Assembly (NCBI GenBank): GCA_946413655.1
Contig: CAMKLO010000037.1
Span: 1-32,551, forward strand
Direction: 5' to 3'
Origin: an uncultured Fibrobacter sp.
GTDB lineage: Bacteria; Fibrobacterota; Fibrobacteria; Fibrobacterales; Fibrobacteraceae
Length of the DNA: 32,551 nucleotides
The notes beneath the pieces are model-generated. The model was not told where the DNA came from, did not search any database, and saw nothing but the letters and a program-made list of their open reading frames with translations. Positions within the stretch are counted from its first letter, which is position 1; each line of letters opens with the position of its first letter. The translations under genes were made by a program, and so were the position numbers. Of this stretch, positions 1 through 8,641 are shown piece after piece.

Positions 1-7
1 TACTTTA

Positions 8-55
8 GTTGTGAATTGCTTTCAGATTTTCTAGTTTTACTAGTGCAATAACAAC
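8..55 (+). CRISPR. Terminal type II-C CRISPR repeat (array continues off the left edge)
   Basis: A 48-bp unit starts GTTGTGAATTGCTTTCAG and ends ACAAC. Its length and GTTGTG..TTGCTTTCA start resemble repeats of Bacteroidetes-type II-C systems (known from the family). Its first 21 bases pair with the anti-repeat of the tracrRNA at 6164-6184 (20 Watson-Crick pairs plus one G-U), which fixes the crRNA sense as the plus strand. Only one copy lies in the window. Bases 1-7 would be the end of the last spacer. No second repeat follows at spacer distance to the right, so this should be the leader-distal end. Confidence 0.85.
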
Positions 56-106
56 CGACTTAGTATAACTAGAGAAGAATCAATGACTTATACATTGACT
101 CTCGTT

Positions 107-148
107 AAAAAAAAATCGACCCCAACAGGCCGATTTTTTGTTTTTTTT
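107..148 (+). terminator. Probably bidirectional terminator between CRISPR array and cas2
   Basis: A hairpin pairs 110-121 with 128-139 around a six-base loop, with one A-C mismatch. On the plus strand it is followed by T-runs (134-139 and 141-148), and on the minus strand by the complement of the A-run 107-115. It can therefore end both the array transcript and the convergent cas9-cas1-cas2 transcript. Confidence 0.7.
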
Positions 149-164
149 GCAATAAAAAGCAATC

Positions 165-497
165 CTAAAAAAGTTCCAACTGAGGTGATGGCCTTGGTTT
201 AGGTTTTTCCTTTTTACCATAAAAAATTTGAATTTTGCCAAATTGCTTATCAGTAATGCACAGAATACTAACAGATCCTTCCGGGGGCATCATGCTTTTA
301 ACTCTAGCAATGTGAACATTTGCGTTTTCCACCGAGGGACAATGGCGAACATAAATAGACAACTGAAACCGCGTAAAACCGTCTCTCAACAAATCCTTAC
401 GAAATTGAGTATGCCGTTGCCGCTCAATTTTCGTTTCGGTAGGCAAGTCGAAAAAACACAAAACCCACATAATTCGATACTCGCTAAATCTGTCCAT
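165..497 (-). CDS. cas2: CRISPR-associated endoribonuclease Cas2 (type II-C)
   Basis: This 110-aa protein has the length and layout of Cas2 from type II-C systems. The ferredoxin-like first strand reads YRIMWVLCFFDLPTET (residues 7-22), with the conserved Asp17 of the Cas2 dimer, followed by a basic helix and the segment ILCITDKQFG. Cas2 bridges two Cas1 dimers in the spacer-integration complex; this role is known from the family. An AGAGG ribosome-binding site lies 5 nt before the ATG at 497. The start overlaps the cas1 stop by 14 bp, which suggests translational coupling. It is the last gene of the cas operon, and the terminator at 107-148 follows. The C-terminal tail is Lys/Pro-rich and probably disordered. 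Confidence 0.93.
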   Translation of the reverse strand: MDRFSEYRIMWVLCFFDLPTETKIERQRHTQFRKDLLRDGFTRFQLSIYVRHCPSVENANVHIARVKSMMPPEGSVSILCITDKQFGKIQIFYGKKEKPKPRPSPQLELF

Positions 498-1395
498 CCG
501 GAACCTCTGGATAGATGATTTTTCGACATTCCCCTACAAAACATTTATAAAGGGACGCTGTCGTCGTACTAACGGCGTTCATCAACGGACTGCGATTTGC
601 ACCGATAATAACCTCTATTGTTGGCAATTGCAAAATCAAAGCTTTAATATCCGTAGTCAAATCTTTAGGAATGTCATCCAATTCTTCTAGAATTTTAAAA
701 ACTAATTTATCTGCTATCGGTCTATAAGGTTCCATCACATCATCTGCCAAACAGTATGCATTATAACGATTATGATGATGTATCCCAAAAGTTGGCAAAA
801 GTCCACTTACAACAAGAGATCTTGCAACAATCCCACGTAATATTGCATAAGCATAATTCAGCAAGTTATTTGGAGGGATTCCATTTCTGTCACGAACAAA
901 ATCGGGAATGTTCGGAAATATTTCTTTCCAATAATAGGCAGCAGCGACAGCTTCACGATTGTCTGCGTCACCACTCCGTACCGAACTAGCCCAAGCAAGC
1001 ATATTTTTCGCATCAAATCCGTGAACTAAACGCAATACAGATGCTTGATTTATAATTTTCTGTTGAATAGTCTGTTGCCACAATTGTTTTTTCAACGGAA
1101 GCGAAGCCTCAATCTGAGCATTGAAACGTTCTGATTGCAAAGTATTTCCCGCAAGAGGCAACAACAATCCCTCTGGCAAATGAGTTTTCCCACAATTAAG
1201 AAGAGCGCAGTTATTCTCTAACAGGGCTCCTAAAAGAGCGTTCGTAATCGTAATCTGCGGAGAATCAAGAACAACGAAACCAATATCTTCAATGGCTACC
1301 GTACGAACCTCTTCATTCGGCTTCTTGACAACCAGCTGGTTGTCCTTTAGGCTTAAATAAGCGGCATTGCCAAAATAAAGGGTTCGCTTAATCAT
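484..1395 (-). CDS. cas1: CRISPR-associated endonuclease/integrase Cas1 (type II-C)
   Basis: The 303-aa protein is a full-length type II Cas1, the metal-dependent integrase that inserts new spacers at the leader end of the array. The metal ligands can be assigned as Glu148 (NREAVAAAYYW), His206 (GIHHHNRYN) and Glu222 (MEPYRPIAD), nearly the same positions as in type II Cas1 of streptococci. The N-terminal beta domain (about 1-85) precedes the helical catalytic domain. The ATG at 1395 lies three bases after the cas9 stop, so the two genes are cotranscribed. No cas4 or csn2 is present, which supports subtype II-C. Base composition is AT-rich like cas9. Confidence 0.96.
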   Translation of the reverse strand: MIKRTLYFGNAAYLSLKDNQLVVKKPNEEVRTVAIEDIGFVVLDSPQITITNALLGALLENNCALLNCGKTHLPEGLLLPLAGNTLQSERFNAQIEASLPLKKQLWQQTIQQKIINQASVLRLVHGFDAKNMLAWASSVRSGDADNREAVAAAYYWKEIFPNIPDFVRDRNGIPPNNLLNYAYAILRGIVARSLVVSGLLPTFGIHHHNRYNAYCLADDVMEPYRPIADKLVFKILEELDDIPKDLTTDIKALILQLPTIEVIIGANRSPLMNAVSTTTASLYKCFVGECRKIIYPEVPDGQI

Positions 1396-1398
1396 AGG

Positions 1399-4300
1399 CT
1401 AATCCATTTTAATATTTCCTAACCGATCATTCTTTAAAGGAAAACATTTTTCTTTTATAGAGCTTTTATCATCGGTAAATTCAACTTTATTCAGTTGCGT
1501 GTATTCAACTTTGTCAACAATACTTTTAGCTGTGTTGGCTAAAACAGCGTACAATCGACTTCCCGTGAATGAAACTACTTTGTATATTCGTTTTTTGTCA
1601 ATAAAGCAAATGCCGTTTTTCAACTCATCATCGGTCGGCAAATAAACTAAATCATTTGGCGAAAGAATAAACAATAATTTTACATTGGCAGAAATAAGTT
1701 TCTGCTCCTTTAAGAATTGTTCAACATTGTTTCTCCATTTTGCCCCAAACTTTTTTTGACAATCAATCATTACGTTCAAGGGAATAGTCAAATAAGAACG
1801 GTCCCCCTGCTCATTGGAGAATACAGCAAAGAACAGATTTGTTCCCTTCGCCGCTTCAACAAATTTTTGTGGTTTATTACCTTTTTGACCAACTGCAAAT
1901 TTATCTCCTTTTTCATACCACCGAACTTTATATACAGGTTGATGATATTTACCTCCATTAAGATCCTTAATATTGCGGTTCATTTCTTCAATTCCATCTG
2001 GAGAAAACGCGATTTCAGAGTCATTGTCTTTTGCAGCAAGATGTGCCAAAAGAATCTTTTGGATGCCGGTATCAGTTATTTCGTTTTCAATCTTCTTTTT
2101 GTCAAAAGAAGAGTCTAAGGGTTTTCTTGTCGCAAAATAATGGTCGTTTGTTTCACTTGTAAAGTAATAAACTTGAATTTTAGAAAGACCAATCTCTTTT
2201 TTTATATCTTTAGTAGTTTTATCCACATTTTTCAACGCCAATATTTTACCTTTAAGCTCTTTATCGACTATACGAGAAGGATCCTTTAAGGCCGCGTCAA
2301 GGGAAACATCTTTTATTTTCTTGAGATTGACCTCGCCAAAGACGGTGTCTTTGTGCATGGGCTTACGAATTGCCCAGCTATCTCCTTTTTCTTGTTTAAC
2401 GAAGACCTTTTTCTTTTGGTCGTTAAAGTGCTGAGTGTAGTTAGAGGTTTTATTGACAATTCGTTGATTTCGCTTAAAACTAACAACGATATTTTCGATG
2501 GAATTCTTCGCATCAATTGTGAATGAATCCCATGGCTTTAAGAATTCCTTAGGAACTTCGCGTTCTTTACCATCAATTACAACTTTTTCATATTTACGCA
2601 ATTTTCGTTGAAGTTGATATCGATTTATGTTGGACTTTGAACGCGCAGCTTCGTTATTCAGCAAATTGACATGATCACGTGTAGTACATGCGATTACAAT
2701 GGCGTCCATTGCGTGATGCCGATGGTCAATACGTTTTTTGTTGAATCCCTTTTGTAATTCTATGGGCATTGTGGGGATTTCATGACCTTCTGCATTTGTT
2801 GTTGTAAAACAATCTTTTCCTGTAATTATGTTCAATCGTTGGAATCGAGGTAGTACAATGCTGTTCCAAACATCATTCATTCCCCAATCCTTTTTTAAAC
2901 GGTCTGTGATTGCACCGTTACATGGTATTAGGTTCTTTGAAATCGCTTCTTGCTCGTATTCACCGTTTGAATCTTTTTCACGAACAATATTAGAAAGAAA
3001 CCCTTTAATCATTTTACTGATGTATCGGCTGTCATTAAGTTGACGCTCAATAAATTCATCGGGAATGTTTTCTAGTAGCAATTTCTTCATCTTTCCGCGG
3101 TTCTTGTAATAATGCTCCTTCACGAAACTTTCGTATGCATCAACAGAAAGTATTTCTACTGTTTCACCTTGACTAAGTTGAATTTTTTCACCATGATGGT
3201 TCTTTATAAATTCGAGACCAAGTTGATTGTCTTTCAATTTGTTGACTTCGGACTCGCAAATGACTTTATTGCTGAAGGAATCATCGAAGTACCGAGATTG
3301 AGGAATCACGTGTTCAATCTCGTATGCTGATGTAAATAATTTGCTAAGAGATATTTGCTTGCCTGTATAGGGTGAACGATATTTTTGTTCCAACCAGCAC
3401 TTATACTTGATAATCTCTGACTTTGATGGTTGTGCCAGTTTTGAAATCTTAGAAATGTCCTGGTAATCCTTGTCATCCTTTGAAAGATTGTCGAGAGCAT
3501 TTTCTTCGTAAATGCGTAGAATATCCTGTTGACTGGGCGAATGTGGACGAACATTTTCGATGCCCATTTCTGGATTAGCGAATTCCATCAGCAAGGCCTT
3601 GATTCGAAGATTCGTATTTTCGTTTTGCTGAATCCGTTCGGTCATTTTTTTACGAATGTCGGCAGGATTTTTTAATTCTCGTCCAAGTTCAAGGTGAATT
3701 TCGTCTATGGAACCTTCCTGTTTCCATATATCATGAACGGTACGCAATGTTTCTGTGACGATTTGTTCTACAATAGGGTTGCGCAAAGAGTGCTGCTTAA
3801 AGTTTTTTAGATATAGCTCGATATCTTCTGCTTTCTCCCATTTTTGAATTTCCTTTACTTCGGAGTGTCTGTCATAAACAATATAACATGCGAGCCAAAC
3901 GGGAAGAGCCTTAAATTGGCTTACGTCCTTTAGATCGATTGACAAATCGCGAACCCTATTGCGAATATGTTCGTCATATTCGGCATTGATAATTTTATCA
4001 ATTCGATTCTTTGTATTCTCATCAATATTTTCTTCTTTCCAATATTTGCCCATTCTCATCAAGGCGAGCAGTTTTTTGATGGCTTTTTCTGAATATGAAC
4101 CATAATCTTTAGCAAACGGCTTGATTTTCTTAAAGACTTCAACAAAGTTTTTGTTTAAGGAATGTTTGCTGGCAAAAGTATTTAGTGCCGTTTCGAGTTC
4201 TTTTTTGTCATCGATTGAATACAAAAGATGCCATAAGGACATTTCCGCATCTGTAGTTAGGAAGTCTTCGCTTACTTCGCATTTTTTTAATCCCGCAAGA

Positions 4301-5910
4301 ATTGTCGCGCGAGTCTCGTTGCAAGGATATTCCTTGTCTTCTACATAATTCCAACGATAGGGGTATTGATCTTTTCCCTTTTCTTTTTTGATCTTGAAAT
4401 AGGAATTCAGTAAAACATCTTGTTTGATGGATGGTCTATCATTGAGCCAATCAAATAACTGAACATAATCATCGTCTTTTTTCAACCATTTACTGGTTAC
4501 GTCTTTATCGGTATAAAGCTTGCCATCAATTTCTACTTCTCTTTGGTAAATTCGTAAATTCTGAATGAATTGCCATAAACGGAATTCCTGAAAATACGGA
4601 TTAGATTTCGCAATGCATTTGATGGGAGATTTTTTCTTCTCGTCATTTTCTTTATAGATGTGTTCCTCGTAAGGACAGTTGCTAATGAGCGATTTTTTGC
4701 TTTTTAGCGGCCGCTGATAGAAAAGGATGTCGTCCAAAAAGAATTTGACGAAATCTGGTTTGGAAATGTTTTTACGATGAGCTTCGTTATTAGCATAAAG
4801 TTCTTCGATACATGCTTGGTACAAGGATTCGTTCTGTAACTCAGGAATTAACGATTGCTGTTTTTCGAGAATTTGACGTAATTCATCTTTGTAAAATTTA
4901 CGTTCAACAGTTCGAACTAGTTTTCCGATGATTTTTTGATTAGGCTTCTGCAGAAGGGCTTCATAAATGTAGCAACCAACTGTTTTTTTAGATTGATCAA
5001 TGTCCGCTTCGGTTTTCTTTTTGAGGAGAGTCCAATCATCTTCTTGAGGTGCTCTAAAGGAACGTTTAATATTTCCTTCTTTATCTTTCTTAGGCGACCC
5101 ATCCTTTTCTAAATCGGTCGTTACAATAAATTCTTTGATTTTTCCTTCCCAATCAAGGGGCGTTTTGCTCGTACGCCTGTAAATCATTCCATTTTCAAGG
5201 AACACATTATACCATACATCTTCACCTTTTTTCTGATCAGTTGCTTCAACTTTTACAACTTTTTGAGCAAGAAACTCAACACATTTATCTTGTTGTTCTT
5301 CATCTTCTTCGCCTCTCAATTGGTTATAACCGCGTTTTTGGTTAAACTGCAGCAAAACCCATGCGAGTTCTTCTTTTGAGAGAGGCTCTCTTAAAGCTTT
5401 TTGACGTAAATAGTAGATTGTCCAATCATAGGGGACTTTCTTTTGATTATCAACAAGCTCTGGTTGATATTTCTTAAAATCCTTCAACATCTCATGGAAG
5501 GCGTCTTGAAAAACGAATTCCATTTTGCCGTCAGCATTTTTTCGCCAAGCAATTTTAGGCTCACTATCATCGGAAAATTTACCGTACCGATTTACCTTAT
5601 CGGCGAAGTGCTTGGGAAGAAAACCCATAAGGTTTAGAACTCGAAGAAGTCTTTCTCGGCGGAGTATGGCACGTTCGTGTAAACGGCGAGCCATTCGCAA
5701 TCTTGTACGTTCGGCGGTCTGTGAAATAGAATTACCCTTGTCAAAATCACCTAAAATATCTGCCGACATTGGAATAATTCGGCTACCGACGTTACTTATG
5801 CCGGTGGGCTTTAAGCATTTTGACCCGTCTTCTCGAATCAGCTCATCTGCATTTACCACGGCCCAGCCGATGCTGTTGGTCCCCAAATCCAAACCAAGAA
5901 TTTTTTTCAT
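1399..5910 (-). CDS. cas9: CRISPR-associated endonuclease Cas9 (type II-C, 1503 aa)
   Basis: This is the RNA-guided nuclease that cuts DNA matching the crRNA:tracrRNA guide. Numbered from the chosen start, RuvC-I is ILGLDLGTNSIGW with Asp8; the Arg-rich bridge helix spans about 68-92; RuvC-II is IDEIHLELGREL with Glu741; HNH is YEIEHVIPQSRYFDDSFSNK with His867 and Asn881; RuvC-III is HRHHAMDA with His1066 and Asp1069. All catalytic residues are present. At 1503 aa it is longer than the ~1050-1100 aa II-C enzymes of Neisseria or Campylobacter and closer to the large Bacteroidetes-type forms. An ATG 30 bp upstream (5940) is in frame, but GGAG stands 10 nt before 5910, nothing SD-like precedes 5940, and MKKILGLDLG is a normal Cas9 N-terminus. 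The gene is clearly more AT-rich than the hydrolase genes to its right. Confidence 0.97.
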   Translation of the reverse strand: MKKILGLDLGTNSIGWAVVNADELIREDGSKCLKPTGISNVGSRIIPMSADILGDFDKGNSISQTAERTRLRMARRLHERAILRRERLLRVLNLMGFLPKHFADKVNRYGKFSDDSEPKIAWRKNADGKMEFVFQDAFHEMLKDFKKYQPELVDNQKKVPYDWTIYYLRQKALREPLSKEELAWVLLQFNQKRGYNQLRGEEDEEQQDKCVEFLAQKVVKVEATDQKKGEDVWYNVFLENGMIYRRTSKTPLDWEGKIKEFIVTTDLEKDGSPKKDKEGNIKRSFRAPQEDDWTLLKKKTEADIDQSKKTVGCYIYEALLQKPNQKIIGKLVRTVERKFYKDELRQILEKQQSLIPELQNESLYQACIEELYANNEAHRKNISKPDFVKFFLDDILFYQRPLKSKKSLISNCPYEEHIYKENDEKKKSPIKCIAKSNPYFQEFRLWQFIQNLRIYQREVEIDGKLYTDKDVTSKWLKKDDDYVQLFDWLNDRPSIKQDVLLNSYFKIKKEKGKDQYPYRWNYVEDKEYPCNETRATILAGLKKCEVSEDFLTTDAEMSLWHLLYSIDDKKELETALNTFASKHSLNKNFVEVFKKIKPFAKDYGSYSEKAIKKLLALMRMGKYWKEENIDENTKNRIDKIINAEYDEHIRNRVRDLSIDLKDVSQFKALPVWLACYIVYDRHSEVKEIQKWEKAEDIELYLKNFKQHSLRNPIVEQIVTETLRTVHDIWKQEGSIDEIHLELGRELKNPADIRKKMTERIQQNENTNLRIKALLMEFANPEMGIENVRPHSPSQQDILRIYEENALDNLSKDDKDYQDISKISKLAQPSKSEIIKYKCWLEQKYRSPYTGKQISLSKLFTSAYEIEHVIPQSRYFDDSFSNKVICESEVNKLKDNQLGLEFIKNHHGEKIQLSQGETVEILSVDAYESFVKEHYYKNRGKMKKLLLENIPDEFIERQLNDSRYISKMIKGFLSNIVREKDSNGEYEQEAISKNLIPCNGAITDRLKKDWGMNDVWNSIVLPRFQRLNIITGKDCFTTTNAEGHEIPTMPIELQKGFNKKRIDHRHHAMDAIVIACTTRDHVNLLNNEAARSKSNINRYQLQRKLRKYEKVVIDGKEREVPKEFLKPWDSFTIDAKNSIENIVVSFKRNQRIVNKTSNYTQHFNDQKKKVFVKQEKGDSWAIRKPMHKDTVFGEVNLKKIKDVSLDAALKDPSRIVDKELKGKILALKNVDKTTKDIKKEIGLSKIQVYYFTSETNDHYFATRKPLDSSFDKKKIENEITDTGIQKILLAHLAAKDNDSEIAFSPDGIEEMNRNIKDLNGGKYHQPVYKVRWYEKGDKFAVGQKGNKPQKFVEAAKGTNLFFAVFSNEQGDRSYLTIPLNVMIDCQKKFGAKWRNNVEQFLKEQKLISANVKLLFILSPNDLVYLPTDDELKNGICFIDKKRIYKVVSFTGSRLYAVLANTAKSIVDKVEYTQLNKVEFTDDKSSIKEKCFPLKNDRLGNIKMD

Positions 5911-6126
5911 ATAGAGGCTTCTCCAAAGAGTTTCTTTCAAATAAGAGTGTTTAATAATATATGTTCTTTTTCGTAAAAACGGCGTTTTTTTGCGAAATTT
6001 GCAAATTTTCTTGATTTTTACAAAAAATACATCTTAATAAATATACACCACATCCAATGTCATAAAGTGACACATCCCTATTTTTTTCATTTTTCTAGGT
6101 AAAAAATATTTTTTTCATCAAATCTA

Positions 6127-6155
6127 TTGACCAACTAAAAAATTTTGTCTATATT
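6127..6155 (+). promoter_or_regulatory. tracrRNA promoter
   Basis: TTGACC at 6127-6132 (5 of 6 matches to the -35 consensus) is followed after exactly 17 bases by TATATT at 6150-6155 (5 of 6 to the -10). The predicted start near 6162 falls one or two bases before the anti-repeat begins. This is the clearest sigma-70-like promoter in the window. Confidence 0.75.
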
Positions 6156-6161
6156 CATGAC

Positions 6162-6242
6162 ATAATCTGAAAGCAATTCACAATAAGGATTATTCCGTTG
6201 TGAAAACATTTAGGGCGGCACATACGTGTCGTCCTCTTTTTT
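6162..6242 (+). ncRNA. tracrRNA of the type II-C system
   Basis: This RNA pairs with the crRNA repeat and anchors it in Cas9. Bases 6164-6184 are the anti-repeat, complementary to repeat bases 8-28. The nexus follows (AAGGATTATTCC at 6185-6196, GGA pairing with TTCC). A 9-bp terminator hairpin pairs 6213-6221 with 6226-6234 (two G-U pairs, ATAC loop), followed by a T-run at 6237-6242. The predicted length is about 80 nt. It is divergent from cas9, with about 250 bp of AT-rich DNA between them. The transcript ends come from motifs, not mapping. Confidence 0.9.
6213..6242 (+). terminator. Rho-independent terminator of tracrRNA
   Basis: The stem GGGCGGCAC/GTGTCGTCC (6213-6221 with 6226-6234) has a four-base loop and is followed by TCTTTTTT. 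It is also the 3' hairpin of the mature tracrRNA. Confidence 0.85.
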
Positions 6243-6628
6243 ACCCCTTCGAGCTATTTCTACAAGACCGGGTGAAGCTCTGTGTAGCTCGGAACTTTAG
6301 TTCCGTTCACAGTCTATAATGATGAAATAGCCACCGATGTAACTAGCACATTCATAGAAATTTTAATTTCGTTATGAATGTAGCTGGGTACTACGGACGC
6401 CGAAGGCGTCAAATCTAACAAAAAATCCAAGATTTCGTAATACTTCAATTATATTCAAACAATTCAAATCCTTCAAATTTCTTACAATTCTCTAAAACAC
6501 TTGCTCATTATCACAACCCGTTTTTAGGTGTGGACATTTTAGTGACTTTTGTCAACAGGTAAAAGGCAAAATACCCCTATTTCACCACTAATTATCTAAT
6601 TTCTATATAGATATACAAGGGCCAATTT
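6243..6628. other. Gene-free spacer with nested inverted repeats
   Basis: No credible coding region was found in these 386 bp. Three inverted-repeat units stand out. In the first, 6253-6260 pairs with 6324-6331 (8 bp), enclosing 6265-6268/6312-6315, 6272-6276/6306-6310 and the hairpin CGGAAC-TTTA-GTTCCG at 6290-6305. In the second, CATTCATA 6349-6356 pairs with 6373-6380, enclosing GAAAT/ATTTC. The third is GACGCC-GAA-GGCGTC at 6396-6410. From 6411 the DNA is AT-rich and should hold the promoter of the GH5 gene, but no convincing -35/-10 pair could be fixed. An AAGGG ribosome-binding site at 6617-6621 lies 7 nt before the GH5 start. Confidence 0.5.
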
Positions 6629-8512
6629 ATGAACAGCTTCAAGACTTTAATTGCAGCATCTCTGCTTGGAACGGCTGCATTCGCGGCTCCCGGCCTCACG
6701 GTGAAAGGGACCGATCTCCAGTACAACGGCAAGAAGATTTTCTTCTCGGGCACGAACCTCGCCTGGAGCGACTACAACTCCGATGTGGGAGCAAGTCCGC
6801 TCGACGAAAACGCATGGCGCAAGGCTGTCGAGGGCACGCGTGCTGCGGGCGGCAACGCGATTCGTTGGTGGCTTTTCAACAACATGAGTCAGAGCCCGAC
6901 GATTGACGAGGCAACGCACTTGGTCACGGGCCCGAAAGAAAACACTATCGCGAACATGAAGAAGGCTTTGGACATTGCCGAGGAATACGGCGTGATGGTT
7001 TCGATGTGCCTTTTCAGCCACAACTTGATGGAACCGAACCAGTGGGGTCTTTACAACGAAAAGCTCGACATTTCCGCTAACGAAAAGCTTTTCGAAGACG
7101 AAGGAACCAAGGCGTTTATAGACAACGTTTTGATTCCGGTCGTGAAGGCGATAGGCAATCACAAGGCTCTCATGACTTGGGAAGTTTTTAACGAGCCCGA
7201 GGGCATGACTACAGAATGCAGCGGCTGGACCACAAAGAAGATGGCGCTTGCCAAAATCCAGAAGTTTACGAACAAGGTTGCAGCGGCGATTCACACGACG
7301 AACCCGGAACTTCTCGTTTCGACGGGTAGCGTGAACATCCAGTATCAGAAGCACTGGAACGACGCGGCGCTTATCGCTGCGGGTGGCGAGGCGAACGGTA
7401 CGCTCGACTTTTTCCAGACGCACTACTATCCGTATTGGCAAAACGATGCGGTGAGTCCGTTTGTGAATACGGCAGCCCAAATGGCCGCCAAGTACAGCTA
7501 TGATAGCAAGCCGATGATTATTGGCGAATTCCCGGCAAGCGGTTGGAAGGGCGATACATATCGCTCGAATTTTGCAGCAAAGACGGAAATTTCGACGGAA
7601 GAATGCTACCGCAAGGCGTTTGACGGCGGTTATGCGGGTGCTCTCGCCTGGCAGTATATTGGCGACAAGACCGAAGCGAATTTCGGTGGTTACAGCTACA
7701 CGATTGATCCGGCGCTCAAGGCAATGACGGCTCTCGCCGCAAAAGAAGAAGCAAGCATCAAGATCAAGGACGTGAACATTGAAGGTGGCAACGGTGGAAA
7801 CGGCATGATGGCCGTGACTTACGGCGGGGACAACGCCCAGGTGGAATACCAGAACAAGGGCGGCTGGGACCTTTCCTCCGCAACGACGTTTACGTGGACT
7901 GCCAAGAACAACGGAACTTCTGACGCAGACCTTTACCTTATCTTCAAGCTCACCGATGATTGGACATGGACAGAAACGAGCGGCAGCTGCAAGGTTCCCG
8001 CCGGCGAAAAAGTCACATGCTCCATCGATATTTCGGAACATGCCGACCGCAATAAGACGCTCAGCATCACGTTTGCGAACTATGCCGCGGGCTACACGGG
8101 CACCATCATTTACGATGACATCAAGGCTGGCGCCACGACGCTTTTCGACTTCAACAAGGACAAGTACGATGCTTTCAAGCGCGGCTACGAGAACACCGAA
8201 GAGATGATTCCGGAAATCAAGATTGTGTTCGACGAGAACTACACCTCGGGAAAAACAAGCTTGACGAAGGGCAGAATCGCTAAGGCTTCCAAGTTCAGCG
8301 TCAGCGGCGACAAGATTATGCTGACCACAAGGGCGGCAGGCAAGGTGAGTGTCGATGTGTTTGGCATGAACGGTAGGATTGTCGCGACACTTTTCAATGG
8401 TAAACTCGGAGCAGGCAGTTACATGTTCAGTCTCGCCGACATGCCGAAGGGTCAGTATATCATCCGCATGAAGGCTGGCGCCACGACAACGAGGCCGATT
8501 ATCATCAAGTAG
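6629..8512 (+). CDS. Secreted glycoside hydrolase family 5, probable endo-beta-mannanase
   Basis: The 627-aa protein starts with a signal peptide (about 1-19, cut after AAFAA). The GH5 (beta/alpha)8 barrel spans about 22-372. The acid/base is Glu189 in TWEVFNEPEG and the nucleophile Glu300 in MIIGEFPASG; HYYPYW (265-270) lines the site. A beta-sandwich module resembling a carbohydrate-binding domain follows (about 376-515). The C-terminal ~80 residues (VSVDVFGMNGRIVATLFNG, then GQYIIRMKAG) resemble type-A sorting domains of type IX secretion. Mannanase activity is inferred from the GxNLAW..RWWLF start and from the two adjacent GH26 genes; another beta-1,4-glucanase activity is possible. Own transcription unit: a strong terminator follows at 8540. 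Confidence 0.88.
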   Translation: MNSFKTLIAASLLGTAAFAAPGLTVKGTDLQYNGKKIFFSGTNLAWSDYNSDVGASPLDENAWRKAVEGTRAAGGNAIRWWLFNNMSQSPTIDEATHLVTGPKENTIANMKKALDIAEEYGVMVSMCLFSHNLMEPNQWGLYNEKLDISANEKLFEDEGTKAFIDNVLIPVVKAIGNHKALMTWEVFNEPEGMTTECSGWTTKKMALAKIQKFTNKVAAAIHTTNPELLVSTGSVNIQYQKHWNDAALIAAGGEANGTLDFFQTHYYPYWQNDAVSPFVNTAAQMAAKYSYDSKPMIIGEFPASGWKGDTYRSNFAAKTEISTEECYRKAFDGGYAGALAWQYIGDKTEANFGGYSYTIDPALKAMTALAAKEEASIKIKDVNIEGGNGGNGMMAVTYGGDNAQVEYQNKGGWDLSSATTFTWTAKNNGTSDADLYLIFKLTDDWTWTETSGSCKVPAGEKVTCSIDISEHADRNKTLSITFANYAAGYTGTIIYDDIKAGATTLFDFNKDKYDAFKRGYENTEEMIPEIKIVFDENYTSGKTSLTKGRIAKASKFSVSGDKIMLTTRAAGKVSVDVFGMNGRIVATLFNGKLGAGSYMFSLADMPKGQYIIRMKAGATTTRPIIIK

Positions 8513-8539
8513 AGTGCACTAACCACAAAGCAACAAGCG

Positions 8540-8569
8540 AGAGTCCCGAGCGGTTCGGGACTCTTTTTT
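8540..8569 (+). terminator. Terminator after the GH5 gene
   Basis: The stem AGAGTCCCGAG (8540-8550) pairs with 8554-8564 around a three-base loop (one G-T pair) and runs into T6 (8564-8569). Confidence 0.88.
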
Positions 8570-8641
8570 ACGGAAAAAAGCAACAATAAAATCCTTTGAT
8601 TTTACATTGCAAAAATATAGATTAACCATTGGAGATATGGC

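Noticed and set aside
56..106. Possible additional spacer after the repeat at 8-55
   Set aside because: No second repeat follows; the bases lead to the terminator and contain only a small TCAATG/CATTGA hairpin.
5911..5940. Ten extra N-terminal residues for Cas9
   Set aside because: The upstream ATG has no SD, and MKKILGLDLG is the usual Cas9 start with GGAG upstream.
5911..6126. Promoter of the cas9 operon
   Set aside because: Several TATATT-like boxes are present in this AT-rich stretch, but none has a convincing -35 at the right distance, so no site was called.
6647..8041. 464-codon open frame on the minus strand
   Set aside because: It is antisense to the GH5 gene, whose catalytic motifs and signal peptide are clear. 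The translated product is rich in Arg/His/Val and looks like a codon-bias shadow.
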